The notes beneath the pieces are model-generated. The model was not told where the DNA came from. It did not search any database and saw only the letters and a program-made list of their open reading frames with translations. Positions 9,947 through 21,400 of a stretch of DNA of 64,000 nt are shown here, piece after piece. This DNA is from Adineta vaga. Taxonomy: Eukaryota; Rotifera. How positions within the stretch are numbered: position 1 is the first letter of the stretch; each line of letters starts with the position of its first letter. The position numbers were made by a program, and so were the translations under genes. The DNA is taken from assembly GCA_021613535.1 (NCBI GenBank), contig CP075493.1, positions 10,912,001-10,976,000 of the forward strand, written 5' to 3'.

Positions 9947-10879
9947 TTATTTGTGTTCTTGAACTGCTTGCGCGATATGTAGTTGAAGAGAAATAGTAAC
10001 AGTTTTGTCTTCACTTGTATATTCGAAATGACGTGCTGTTACTGAAAGTTTCTTCGTTTCACATAAGTCGAGTAAATCGATTTGATGTGCAATATTAATG
10101 AATCCAAGTGGAATAGGAGGAACACACATTGCAACGTTTCGTAAGCCTATCCCAGCGGGAAGCGAAATATTCAATATGTCGAGTTTGAACATCAATTTAT
10201 TATCGTCGTTGTTTACATATAAACTGCATTCACCATATGCTTCACTTGAATACTCTATTACCTTCTTGAATGTTGCATTACATATGAATTGAAAAACTCC
10301 TGGAGATAAAACAACTTTCATTCGAGATATCTTTACTAAGATTTCGTATTTAGAAAACTGAATTGATTGGATAGCTTTGAATAGCTCGTTAAAGGTATTT
10401 TGATGTACAGTCATTATGATAGATTGATCTATATGCTTTTGTATAGTTGGTACCTCTAGTACTTTTAATACATCACAAATAGCTGAAAGAAGATGACGTT
10501 TTCCAGACACATATTGAGTTTGTGATGTATTAGGCTTTTCTTTGTCTTCATTTTCACTACGGTACACAAATATATTTCGTATTTGAAATGGTAGTCCATC
10601 AAGTGATGGTATTTCTTCCTTGAGTTTCTTCTGTGAATCTCCAGCAATCACAAGAATGACGTTGATTTGTTCGCCAAGATCTCGAATAAAAGCTAGCGCA
10701 CGATCGTATGATTGACATAGTTCTACTTCATGCTGTCCACATACTTTTCTAAGTGATTCTACGCATTTATTAATCGTTTTTGTATTATCACTTGTACCAG
10801 TCACAACGATAAGGATGTTTTGCTTTTCTTTGATTGGTTCTGATAAAGGTTGAACTTTTGATGATGCATCGCAACCCAT
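9947..10879 (-). CDS. Protein of unknown function with N-terminal lipidation motif
   Basis: An uninterrupted 310-residue frame starting MGCDASSK. Glycine 2, cysteine 3 and serine 6 fit N-myristoylation plus palmitoylation, so a peripheral membrane location is likely (inference). Residues 21-100 alternate hydrophobic strands and helices (ILIVVTGTSD, VELCQSYDRALAF, NVILVIAGD), like a receiver-type or Rossmann-like fold. The remainder is a beta-rich domain with no motif I can name. No TM helix and no signal peptide. The next gene upstream on the same strand, an arrestin-domain protein, also starts with a myristoylation-type sequence. I do not recognise the family. Confidence 0.7.
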   Translation of the reverse strand: MGCDASSKVQPLSEPIKEKQNILIVVTGTSDNTKTINKCVESLRKVCGQHEVELCQSYDRALAFIRDLGEQINVILVIAGDSQKKLKEEIPSLDGLPFQIRNIFVYRSENEDKEKPNTSQTQYVSGKRHLLSAICDVLKVLEVPTIQKHIDQSIIMTVHQNTFNELFKAIQSIQFSKYEILVKISRMKVVLSPGVFQFICNATFKKVIEYSSEAYGECSLYVNNDDNKLMFKLDILNISLPAGIGLRNVAMCVPPIPLGFINIAHQIDLLDLCETKKLSVTARHFEYTSEDKTVTISLQLHIAQAVQEHK

Positions 10880-11324
10880 TATTTACGACTAAATACAATT
10901 CAGAAAGATAATCATTAATGATCTAAACATAAGTAAGAAGAAATTTCCCTTTCTAGTTGATTATTCACAACACTGATAATCTATGGAGCATGTCTTGTTC
11001 ACGGTTTATCTACAAACATTCCATAAGAAGAAACGGGACAAATCTGAAGAATTACTTATACAAACAATAAGTTCCACCTTATCGATTTCTTTTCTTTTCT
11101 TTTTACCCAGTCAGGTATATACGGCGTTAAATACAAGTAAAATATACTTTTTGACAATTGTCTTGAGGTCATGTGTGTTGTGCTGAAAAAATTCCAACCT
11201 CAGTTTTATAATTTAATGAGAAATTATTTGCCGATCATAGTGCTCCTATTCATATTTGAAAACTATGCAGTAGATATGAGCAACTTTATTAGCTATAGAA
11301 ATGATCATTTCAGTGAACAATAGT
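10880..11324. other. Intergenic, nothing recognised
   Basis: Spacer between two minus-strand genes, expected to contain the promoter of the 9947-10879 gene. No other feature seen. Confidence 0.5.
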
Positions 11325-12278
11325 TCAAGTTTCCAAGAAGATATCTTCAAGACTTGCTGACTTGGAAATTGTCTGATCTATTGGTGTCGGTATATTAAAA
11401 TCAGTTCCTATGTTAATGGGTATCATTAATTGTACGTTGGAGGATAGAGCATCACTTTTGACTGTAATTCTTAATTTATATATAACATTTGCGACAGCTG
11501 ATTTTTCGAATTCTAGACAAAATTGAAAAGTTGGAGCAAGTGGTCGATCAGGTATTGTCATATCGAATGAATGAACTATTTGTTCAACACTGGGAATATC
11601 TATTGCAGATATAATCTTCTTACAAACTAAATATTGACTTGTACTTCTACCAATTTCATAATATTGTATTAATGAAATAACGATTTGATCAATTAATACA
11701 CATTGAAAATTGTCAATTTCTATTATACCTTGAATACTTTCACCTGGAATAAATCCACATTTATTTAAATTTCCTTTAATAAGAATATCTTTTCGATTCT
11801 CAACACCGAATTGCACTGGAATGCAACAACTTCGTATCTTCGATAGATTGACGCGTGGAAATATGTCTAAACATTGTTTCGGTAGAATCTGAGGTTTGAA
11901 CGATCGTTGATCAATGAATCCTTGAAGATAATATCGCACATGTGGATAAGTTTCCACATCTCCAAGTGTTGATGGTGGATAATCATTAGGCAACTGTATC
12001 TGAAATGGCCATGCGTATTGATCTTGATTATACGTCAACATTTTTTCATTCGATTTTTGATAGAACAACACATAGTTTTGCTTTAGAAATAGAATATGTT
12101 GATATGTTCCTGTAAAATCACCCATTTCACCAATTAACTGCAAGCCAAGTTCATTTGCTCGTATGATTTCATCTTTCACATATAATTCAATTGTTCCCGA
12201 TACAAAATCTCCACCATAAAAGTACGAATCTTGTCTATCAATATTAATATTAATGAAAGTACTAGTTTCGTTCCCCAT
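11325..12278 (-). CDS. Arrestin-domain protein (ARRDC/alpha-arrestin type)
   Basis: A single-exon 317-residue frame beginning MGNETST, a plausible N-myristoylation site. The N-terminal half has the arrestin pattern: GGDFVSGTIEL, a ligand-strand region with LQLIGE, and WPFQIQLP followed by PSTL and VRYYLQGF. The C-terminal half repeats the fold, with LNKCGFIPGESIQGIIEI and IVISLIQ. Alpha-arrestins act as cytosolic adaptors that link membrane cargo to ubiquitin ligases (family knowledge). No PPxY ligase-binding motif is visible in the short tail, so the adaptor role is open. Length is close to a minimal two-lobe arrestin. Confidence 0.85.
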   Translation of the reverse strand: MGNETSTFININIDRQDSYFYGGDFVSGTIELYVKDEIIRANELGLQLIGEMGDFTGTYQHILFLKQNYVLFYQKSNEKMLTYNQDQYAWPFQIQLPNDYPPSTLGDVETYPHVRYYLQGFIDQRSFKPQILPKQCLDIFPRVNLSKIRSCCIPVQFGVENRKDILIKGNLNKCGFIPGESIQGIIEIDNFQCVLIDQIVISLIQYYEIGRSTSQYLVCKKIISAIDIPSVEQIVHSFDMTIPDRPLAPTFQFCLEFEKSAVANVIYKLRITVKSDALSSNVQLMIPINIGTDFNIPTPIDQTISKSASLEDIFLET

Positions 12279-12506
12279 TTTTCTCTACCTAAGAAGGATT
12301 CTGAAAAGAGAAAATAACATTCAACTAACGATAAGATCTTTTATGGTAGAAAAACGTGAATTGTTTCTTTCAATACGGTAACTATTCAATCCTGTTTACT
12401 TTTTTTTTCACATAAGTTAAGTGCATGATGATGTGTCATCGTAAAGTAAAAAAGCACATGTATTTTATTGATAATACAAAAGCATTATATAGAAAGTCGA
12501 CAAAAA

Positions 12507-13153
12507 TCATTGTGGTAGAATTATTTTCATTCGTGAATGACTTTGGTCGTGCATACCAATAAATTCACATTTTTCACATAGATTTATACCACAAAAACAT
12601 TTATAACGAACGCCAATAATTGGATTCATCAAACATAAATTGCACTGAATATTCGTATGGTACAATTGACTACGATTCATTATATGAATTGATTGTAGAA
12701 ATTCATTGGAATCGTTAATACATAATAATGGATGATGGGATGGATGATTTGTTCTCTTGTTAGAATGACATGATTGACAAAAATCAATATTAGGACAAAA
12801 TACACATTTATAACGATCTCCTTTTATTGGTGATATATTACACGCATCACAATTGACGCTCACATGAATACGTTCATTTGTCGTATTCAATGCATTTGCC
12901 TTTCTAATAGCATCTTGAGCTAGCTGTTGAACTTTCGTCGTTGGGTTGTTCGGTGGTTGTTGTGGAAAAATTGACGGTTTATTTTTATCATTGGAATTCA
13001 GAAGAGAAAAGTTGTTTCGACCAGATGATGCATGCATCATATACGAAGTGACTGGTCCATGTGATTTATTATTTGCCTACAATTAATAAATTGACAGGAT
13101 TTTATAGATCAAAAGAAAGTATTAAAAAACAGACATACTTGATTATTGCTCAT
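12507..13153 (-). CDS. Protein with two ZZ-type zinc fingers
   Basis: Two exons on the minus strand, 13139-13153 (five codons, MSNNQ) and 12507-13076, are separated by a 62-base intron with GTATGT/TTGTAG borders and matching phase, giving 194 residues. After a Pro/Asn-rich N-terminus, a first ZZ finger starts at [16 protein letters not shown], with the CPNIDFC and CHSN pairs and the NHPSHH histidines. A second one starts at [16 protein letters not shown], with CGINLCEKC and HDQSH. ZZ fingers bind two zinc ions and usually recognise protein N-termini or histone tails (family knowledge). No other domain. The internal ATG at 13040 would give a shorter form lacking 17 residues. Confidence 0.85.
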
Positions 13154-14269
13154 GTTGCCGTTGTTGTTGTAATAGATTGATACTCACGAATGAATATATT
13201 TAATCTAAAATAAAATTTGAATTCTTACACATTCAGTCATGATATTTTGCATTCATCAAACGTTTAAAAGCAAAAAAAACTCTGATGAAATAAAAGGTCG
13301 ACGTGAATGAAGTTAGGTTAGGACGAAAAAAAAGAAAATTTTCATTGGTCAAAAATTAAGCAACCATAAAATCAAAATCAAAAGAACGAAAACATTAATA
13401 AAGGGTACAGAAATATGGTCATGGTATCCTTAGTAACATAGTGTTAGCGTAAAAATTTTTTCGGTCGAAGAATTAATGTTTTTTGACAGAAAAAAAATGA
13501 ATACATCGATTAATATGAATACAAATCGTTATTTAGAAGTAAACAAAAATAATAGAAATATATAAAACGATTACAATAGATAAGTATGATCTATTCAGAC
13601 GTATATTTGGTATTTGAAAACCTATATTTATGCATTTATGAAGAGACGACTTTTTACAACTAACCTTGTGCATCTATTCTTAATATTATAAGTCTATAAT
13701 TTATCTGACAATGTGAAAGAAAACAGTGAACTATTTATTTCCATCATGTTAGTTTTTACATGATGTAGATTGGTGTAATAGAAAAAAGCAACATGCTTGA
13801 GTAGAGTGATCATCTACCATTGAGATCGACATCGATAAAACGATTTAAAGAGTGTTTACTAATACATTATTTTTTTCTTTACTATATCGTAAAACGATCG
13901 CTTCATCAAATTCCGTATGTATTATCTACATCGCCGTGCAATGGTTGATCTTGTTGTTACTGTTATTTATACAAACCAAACATGGTCTTTTGTATTCACT
14001 GCAGAAGAAAAGCATACATACAATTGAGTTTACGAAACAGTTTGATACTGTTTTGTCGCTTGTTTTCTCTTTCTGGTCGTGGAATATACTATGTGCAGAC
14101 ATATTTTTCGTTTCTAACAATCTAAAGGTGAGTTAGGACACAATTGAGAGTTCAACGTAGATAATTCTTGTTATTTATTCTAATTTATAAAATATGTAGA
14201 AATTATTTTAATTTTATTGAATAACAGCAGTAGAAACAGTAATAAAGAGAAGATTCGTCATCGCAGGCA
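13154..14269. other. Intergenic, nothing recognised
   Basis: About 1.1 kb, very AT-rich, between the ZZ gene start and the 3' end of the DED-TM-NHL gene. The plus-strand frame at 13852-14136 is hydrophobic but has no family features or supporting signals. Confidence 0.5.
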
Positions 14270-15971
14270 TTAATATTGTTCAATAGTAAATTTTTGTACT
14301 CGATGGTTGTTATAATCAGTTATATACAGATTACCTAATTGATCCAATGCGATATCAATAGGATTATTTAATTGGTTTGCTTGATTACCTCTACCATTAC
14401 CACCAATAATAACCTCTCCTTTAGATGATCCTTCTCGCCAACGTACCACTCGACTATTGTCTGAATCAACAATATAAATTGTTTTCAATCGATCTATAAC
14501 AATTCCAAATGGTCGACTTAAATGTGTTAGATCAGCACCTGGATCAAGACTTCCAGCTACAACAAGACCTTCTTTCGCACCGAATGTCCATTTTGTTACA
14601 CGATTACCAACAGTATCAGATACATAAATCGAATGATCTTGGTCGATGAGAAAGAAATTTGGAGAATACAATTGTTTGAGTTCAGTTCCTGAATTGTTGC
14701 CATCAACGATAATGGTTCCATTCATTTCTCCTATTCGAAACCGTCGAATTGTACCAGTTCTTTTATTCGATACATAGAGAAAGCCATGTTTATCCATAGC
14801 TAATCCTTGACATTCAATATTTATTAAAATCATTTGTGCACCAACACCCGTTTGAATAAACCATCGCATCAATCGTCTATTACCAGAATCACAAATAATT
14901 AAACTTTCTTTCGATTTTTCAACAATAACATGTATTGGTCGATTCAACTGATCACTTCGATTTCCTGGACCATTTTCACCTGCTACAATACGATAATCTG
15001 TTTGATTAAATTTTTTCTCAATAACACGATGATTATTATCATCGACAACATAAACCGTATTTTCATCATCAATATCAATTGTTCCAGGATTTCGTAATTG
15101 ATTTAATCCATCACCTGGACCATGACCACCTAGAATAGTAATACCATTTTGTGACCATCGAGCATTGATTGTTATATCATTCATTGATCGAACTAAAAGG
15201 AATCGAATGATTTATATTTATCGGTCAAATAATTTTTTACCATAGTTGACTTTCGTAATCTTTTCAGCTGTCCTTTTCCAAGATGTCATAACTAATGGAA
15301 TTGTTATAATGGCTAGTACAAGAATGGTAACTAAAAGCCATTCTCGACAATTCATTGATGTACAAAATATTCTATTGATCAAAGAATGTTTAATATCTTC
15401 CTCTTTTACTGGTTGATCAATCGGTGGATTTGAGAGTGGAGATTTATCGATGATTTTCTTATGTTGGAATGTTGGTGTAACTACATCTTTTGTATTAGAA
15501 TCATATAAACCATCTGGAGTTCCTTGACAAAAAAAATAAGCTCCTGATGGCAAAAGGAATAGATGAATACAGACTAATAGCCACTCTGTCTTCTTCATAT
15601 TCTTTCCAAAGAATATCAGCCAACGAAAGACTTTGTGTATCGAATTGTTTTTGATTTTGTTGATATTCTAATACATAACAATTAGAAAAAAACATTCATA
15701 TTTTTAGAAACAAACCTTGAAGACGTTTTGCTGCATCAAAACAACGAATTTTTTGTAAAGCTTCAATAAGATAAATACAATCTTGATCATTAATAATCGC
15801 TTTATCAAATAAAGCTTGAAGAACACGAAGTGTTCCACCTAATGAAAGATCATCACGTAAATTTCGCGGTACATCATCACCTAAGACAAAATGAAGACGT
15901 TGTCGATCATTATCCGAAAGAAGATCGTGAATTTTAAGAAGTAATTCTCGAAATTCAAAGTGACCACTCAT
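14270..15971 (-). CDS. DED-TM-NHL protein (death-effector-like domain, one TM helix, NHL beta-propeller)
   Basis: Four exons on the minus strand (15716-15971, 15575-15667, 15241-15522, 14270-15192) join in phase 1 throughout, with introns of 48-52 bases, giving 517 residues. Residues 1-85 form a helical domain with a death-effector-like pattern (FRELLLKIHDLLS, LHFVLGDDVP, LFDKAIIN, LIEALQKIRCFDAAKRL). A Pro/Lys-rich linker leads to one TM helix at about 178-198 (WLLVTILVLAIITIPLV). From about residue 220 to the end, six NHL-type blades alternate GNGRGNQANQLNNP-like loops with LYITDYNNHRV-like strands. NHL propellers bind proteins or ligands. If the propeller is outside, this is a receptor with a cytosolic DED. 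However, the positive charges (K199, R200) follow the helix and there is no signal peptide, so orientation is uncertain. Confidence 0.8.
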
Positions 15972-16899
15972 TTATACAATTAAATGAGAAAAGAGAAGGA
16001 TGACAACAATATGCTTTTATATACACATGAATGAGTGCATGAAGAAGAAAAGAGAATAAGAAATATATCACCGTATCAAATGAAAAGGTCGTTTGTTTTA
16101 CAATTACTATCATTTGAGTGAGCCAATCATTTTCTATCTATATAAGATATTATTATAAGTGATGATAGATGAAGCGATTATCATTCTCTCTTAAATTGTG
16201 TATATAAATAGAATAACCGGCAGATGTCCTACTAATGAAGGAAAAACCATATAATTTTTGATGATATTGCTTCATTGTGTCAATCTAATGTTGAATATTT
16301 TGTGCTTAAGAAAACAGAGTATACTAAGTGCTTTTTCCTACTTTTATGTGATAAATGGTATGTGAAATGTTACTTTTGATGTAGATCAAATACTAGGAAT
16401 GTATTTACATATTCTTCTGTTACTATATAACATATTATTATTATTCTTCAGAATACATCGTATAGTTGTTCAATCTCTTCCATGTAGAAACTTTACCTAA
16501 GCAATCGGAAGAATGTGAATGTAAATCTTATCTTCGTTTATTTTACAAAAAGATAATAGATCTAAGTAGATACATAAACAATAAATTGTGAAGAAGTAAA
16601 ACGATCTACAGCTGATATCATTTGTTCACATATATATGACGTCATATGTACTACTGAATTTGTACGTTCTGCCATGACATCATATGATCGTGACATCATA
16701 TGGAATCTTCTTATATGTTCTTTTCGTTCTGTTCAAACCTACATATATATATTTCATTTCTTCGTTAGTAAACGTTGTTCCATACATGATAAGATTTTCT
16801 CTTAAATGACATCCAAAGAAACAATACCTATTTTACAAAATATGATGTTCATAAATTTTGAAGATGTAATCAACATAGCATCTGGAGAGAATTTTCCAT
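15972..16899. other. Intergenic, contains a cluster of CRE-like motifs
   Basis: Upstream region of the DED-TM-NHL gene and downstream region of the deacetylase relic. Apart from the three CRE-like repeats at 16637-16702 nothing is recognised. Confidence 0.5.
16637..16702. promoter_or_regulatory. Three TGACRTCATATG motifs (candidate bZIP/CREB-ATF sites)
   Basis: TGACGTCATATG at 16637-16648, TGACATCATATG at 16675-16686 and again at 16691-16702. The first contains the palindromic CRE core TGACGTCA; the other two differ by one base in the core. They share the extra ATATG flank, so they are a true short repeat and not chance core matches. They lie about 0.7 kb upstream of the DED-TM-NHL start codon. 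Confidence 0.4.
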
Positions 16900-17591
16900 A
16901 TTTTTAGCATGAATAAATTGTTCAATAGTGAAAAATATAGAATTTCTTTGTTAGAGTCCAGCAATGAAGAATGGTATAAAGTATTAGCGGTATTTCGATA
17001 CTCAAAATGCATTAATATAGTACCCCATTCTCCATTATCAATAGCGTTAAATATTGATTCAGTAATACAAGTAATAATATTACCGAAATTAGAATCTTCT
17101 GAATCAATTTGCCAATAACAACATAAAAATAACCTGCATCTGCTGCAATTTTCGATACAATATTCATTTGCAGTTGACTACCATCTGCGTATGGATGACA
17201 TAAATGTATTTAAAGTTGTTTGATCATCAAAAATTTCATTTTGTATATATCGTCAGCATGATAGAGTGGATAAATCTTTATGATGAACAGTATGTGTTTC
17301 AAGATTAAATCGCCGTACTCAACAATATTCTTAATTCATTTTTGAGCAATTAGATCATTAGTTATATCAATCTAATTTTTAGTATTGATAAAGAATGTGC
17401 CAGGAATGTTATTTTCATGCAAATAATTAATAATAGCATCAGTAGCTTCACCAGCACCATCATCAAATGTTAATAAAATTATCAATAAAATCAAGTAAAG
17501 GAACATTGTATGTGTTACTCGGCTTTGATTGACACCAAACTGTGTGGATCACAAAAGATAATGAAAGAATAAGAAATGTGAAGAATCTCAT
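16900..17591 (-). pseudogene. Dead polysaccharide deacetylase (NodB / CE4 type)
   Basis: On the minus strand the ATG at 17591 starts a clean signal peptide (MRFFTFLILSLSFVIHTVWC) and a short mature start. The frame then shifts into LLTFDDGAGEATDAIINYL and IPGTFFIN, the first NodB motif with its catalytic/metal-binding aspartates. After a stop, further pieces in changing frames read HTVHHKDLS (the HTxxH metal-binding motif) and, near 17000, a GTILMHFE-like C-terminal block. CE4 enzymes remove acetyl groups from chitin or related polymers (family knowledge). At least three frame breaks and several stops make it non-functional. The sequence style is closer to fungal or bacterial enzymes than to insect chitin deacetylases (impression only). 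Confidence 0.8.
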
Positions 17592-18445
17592 TGTTTTAAT
17601 GTATATTTTTAGTAAACGAGTATCTATATTAGGTGTCACTAAGATGAAGAATAAAAATATAAAACACCTTTCTTATCAGATGATAATTCTTTATTTTGAA
17701 ATAAAATGTGAATATGTTTATTATTTTTTGCTTTGAAAGAAGAATAATAACAAAAGGATTATAGGCAACTTTTAAGCGACTATCGCGTACTTCTTTCACA
17801 CCTATATACTGTCGTTAAATATCCGTCAAAATTCTTTACATTTAACCAATTCTTAGGTTATATATAAATATAAAACAGAAAGATCATAATATACAATTCT
17901 ATTAAAAACGAAATATTTTTATGAAAAGTTTGCTCATTGTACTGTATAAGAAGACAGTGGTTGTTATAGCATATTTTTATTCATGAAACTTATATTGGCA
18001 ATTTATTGTTTAGATGCATAACTGACGTTTATCATGCAAATTGATGAATATAAACACTTTTCACACATTTCATCTTTTTTTGCATCGCGCTAGGCAGTGA
18101 GCAGAATGAACGTCTACATTCATGCGTCAACATCTTTTTTAATAGAGAACAGTAATTCTTCCAGACAGTCGTTGTTTTGAGTGACGAGGAAGTTGCATTC
18201 TATAATGAATTTTGTTTCTATTTAAAAAAAAAATTTTTCTGAAAAAGACGCACCGTTGTAAAGGATGGACGTGTTTACGCGACAGAAAACAGAAATGGAT
18301 TGAGCTGGTAGCGATGAAGAAATAACTTAGTTACTTTGTCGATAGTACCGAAAGTCATTATAAATTACTATAACAATAAATAGATTATTCACTAATATAG
18401 CACTTCTTTTTGTTTAAATATCGTAGATTTGAATTGTTGCTTGTT
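17592..18445. other. Intergenic, nothing recognised
   Basis: AT-rich divergent spacer between the deacetylase relic and the TRPM-like gene; should include the channel promoter. Confidence 0.5.
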
Positions 18446-21400
18446 ATGGCCGATAAAAACCAGGTAAGATACTCTTTAATGTTGCTTTGCTGTTAGAAAA
18501 AACTAGTTTATTGAAAATTGATTGGAATCAGTCAATGCACCAAGCGATTACGGATCTTCAATTACGTGGCCGCAAATGTCGGCAGACTCCTAGAAACAAG
18601 TATTGTTTGGCAACTATGTTGAATAATTTATAATTTTTGTTTTCTTTTATATAAAAAGTCCAAGTGATAAAAATGAAATTTGTTACTGTCAAAAGCATAA
18701 CAAGGACGATGATACGGAATCCAAATTGGATATTAATACGCACATGGACAATGATTTGATCACCAAACTTGATTATGGACTAGGTACACCTAAGGTGAGT
18801 TATTCGTCAAGTGAATGCATATATGATCATAAAACCACAGGAATTGGATAAGCAACTCTTTTCAGATTAGAATATTTTGAGTCTTTTGTAATAATCTTCC
18901 AAACTTATAGGAATCTTTCATTTTTGTTGTGGGAAAAACTGCGCATCAGTTATAAACTCAATTTATTTGGGATACAATTTTGATTTTATTACGAAGTATA
19001 TGTATAGAATAATTATATTGTATCTTTCTGTTTTCTAATGTAGTATATTCGCTGTGACATTGAGACACCACCGAGGAATCTTGAAAAATTACTAGTTCAC
19101 ATATGGAAAATTAAACCACCAACGTTACTTTTGGCAATTTGTGGAGGTGCGAAATACTTTAAAATGAGTGAAGGACTTGAAGAAAAATTTTGTAACAAAA
19201 TCATTAATGCAACACGACAATCAAGTAAGTTACATTCTATGCAACCAAGAAAATGCAATCGGATTGAGACTATAGTTCGTAGAGTTAGAGTTAAGATTAG
19301 TGGAATGCATATAGTACAAAGTTCTTTATTTACTGTATAAAGGTGCTTGGTTATTCACGAGTGGGTTTAATACTGGTATTGTACAAATGATTGGACGAGC
19401 TTTAAATAAAATACGTCTGACTCGTTTTGAAGAGAATATTACAGCTATTGCTATAACAAAATATGGTTGTATTACGAATGATTCTAAAATAATACAAAAG
19501 ATTGAACCGGTAAAAAAAAATTTTATATGTCGAATTTCGTTAAATAGATAGGTTTTTAAAGATACTAAAAGGTCATTCAGAACCTAGAAAAAGAGGCAAA
19601 CATGGTCTTGAACCAAATCATAGTCATTATATTTTACTTGATGATGGAACAAGATATCAGTATCAAGGTATGCAAGATCGTGCACCTGTTTTAATGAAAA
19701 CTATTTCCTATGGACAGAATTCACAAACAGATTCGAGTAATATTATCATTGATGAAAGTTTTTTTTAATCTAAAGTAATACATTTTTAAGTACCGGCTAT
19801 AACGCTTCTCGTCGAAGGTGGAAGGGATTCGATCTTAAGCGTTTATTGTTCTTTATTTTACGGTATTCCTGTCATAATTGTAAAAGTTAGTATTATTCAA
19901 ATATATCAAATCAAAGCCTGAACGGTACTGTAAAATCTGCTTATATTTAGGGTAGTGGAAGATTGGCAGATTTTCTTGCATGTTGGATATCAATTCTTGA
20001 CAATGATCAAAATCACGTAGCAATAGGAGCCGAAAAAAATCATGATGACAGATCAAAGGAATCTTCTTCAACGGAAAACTATAAGTACGCAAAATTCTAT
20101 GCAATATTTTCTTCCCAAAAAAAGAGATTCCTTTGTGATGTAGACGCGACCAAGATAAAATCTTACTTTCAGACTCCGACAAAGCAGAGTGAGTTAAATC
20201 TATATCATTTTTATGTTTGCAATGAATTATATGATTAATACGATTTAGACTCGATTCTATGTTCAAATTATTTGCGGAAGATATAAGAAAAGATTTAAGA
20301 CAAACTTTAAAGCATAATAGTGAAGAGCCATGGCAATGGAACGATGATAAAAGACTTGAGAAAAGAGTTGATTCAATTTGGCATCATGTCTTATTTTGTC
20401 TTCAACCTGCCATACGCTCCAATATCTTTCAGTTTAATCTGACCGGTAATGATGATCTTATGGATACGCTACTAAGAACTATTTATCATGGTAACTATTT
20501 CCCTTGTTATTCTTCACTTCTTTATCAAGGAGTTTCTGTATTTTAGTACGCAGAAAGACGATCCATAGTGATTTTAAACATCCTTCAGGCAACAATGAGA
20601 AACTTCAGGAGGATCAGAAAAAAAAATATACCGATGCACGCAAAAATCTTGATCAGCAAATGTTGAGACTAGCTCTTCAATGGAATTGTTTAGAAGTAGC
20701 AAAAGATCTTATTGTACGAGGATCTATCGAGAATATTGATGTAAGTACATTGTTCCTTAAAATAAAATGTTAGTCAAATAGAATAAAATTGTCAACTATA
20801 TGATTACTACTTGTATAGTTGGCAGATCAAGCAACTGATATATTATCAACTTTATCCAACAATTTGCCAGCTTTTCTACACTACTTAATCACTTTGGAAT
20901 TGGCATTACCGCGTCTTATATTTAATGTTGATTCTAATACACAAAATATTAACAGCAAGGTCTACAATGAAACATTGATGAAACACCTCTATTCATTCAA
21001 TGGTATTGTTGCTATTCATAAGAAAAATGGTTGTTTACTCTACGATATACTCAGATTACACTCGAATTCTGGACCAAAGTTGAAGCAACTATTTACCAAA
21101 CATTTGAATAATATTTTAAACGAACTAATTGGAGATATCATGGAAAAACTTTATCCGGAGGATGACAATCAAAATCAAAATCTAAATGGTACAAATGTTA
21201 TCAATATTCAAGGAGAAGAATTACCTGCGCCGAAGTATAGTGTCAGGAATTATACGTTCCGAGATCTTTTTATTTGGTCATTACTAATGAATTATATTGA
21301 CATGGCAAAGATGTTGCTTTCACATCTCAATCATCGTATATGTGCTGCTCTTATAGCTCGTAAAATTTTAATGAGTTATCGAAGTAAATATGTAAAATAT

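Noticed and set aside
13852-14136. Hydrophobic plus-strand frame that could be a membrane protein
   Set aside because: Hydrophobicity follows from T-rich DNA; the opposite strand is equally open and no family pattern or start context supports it.
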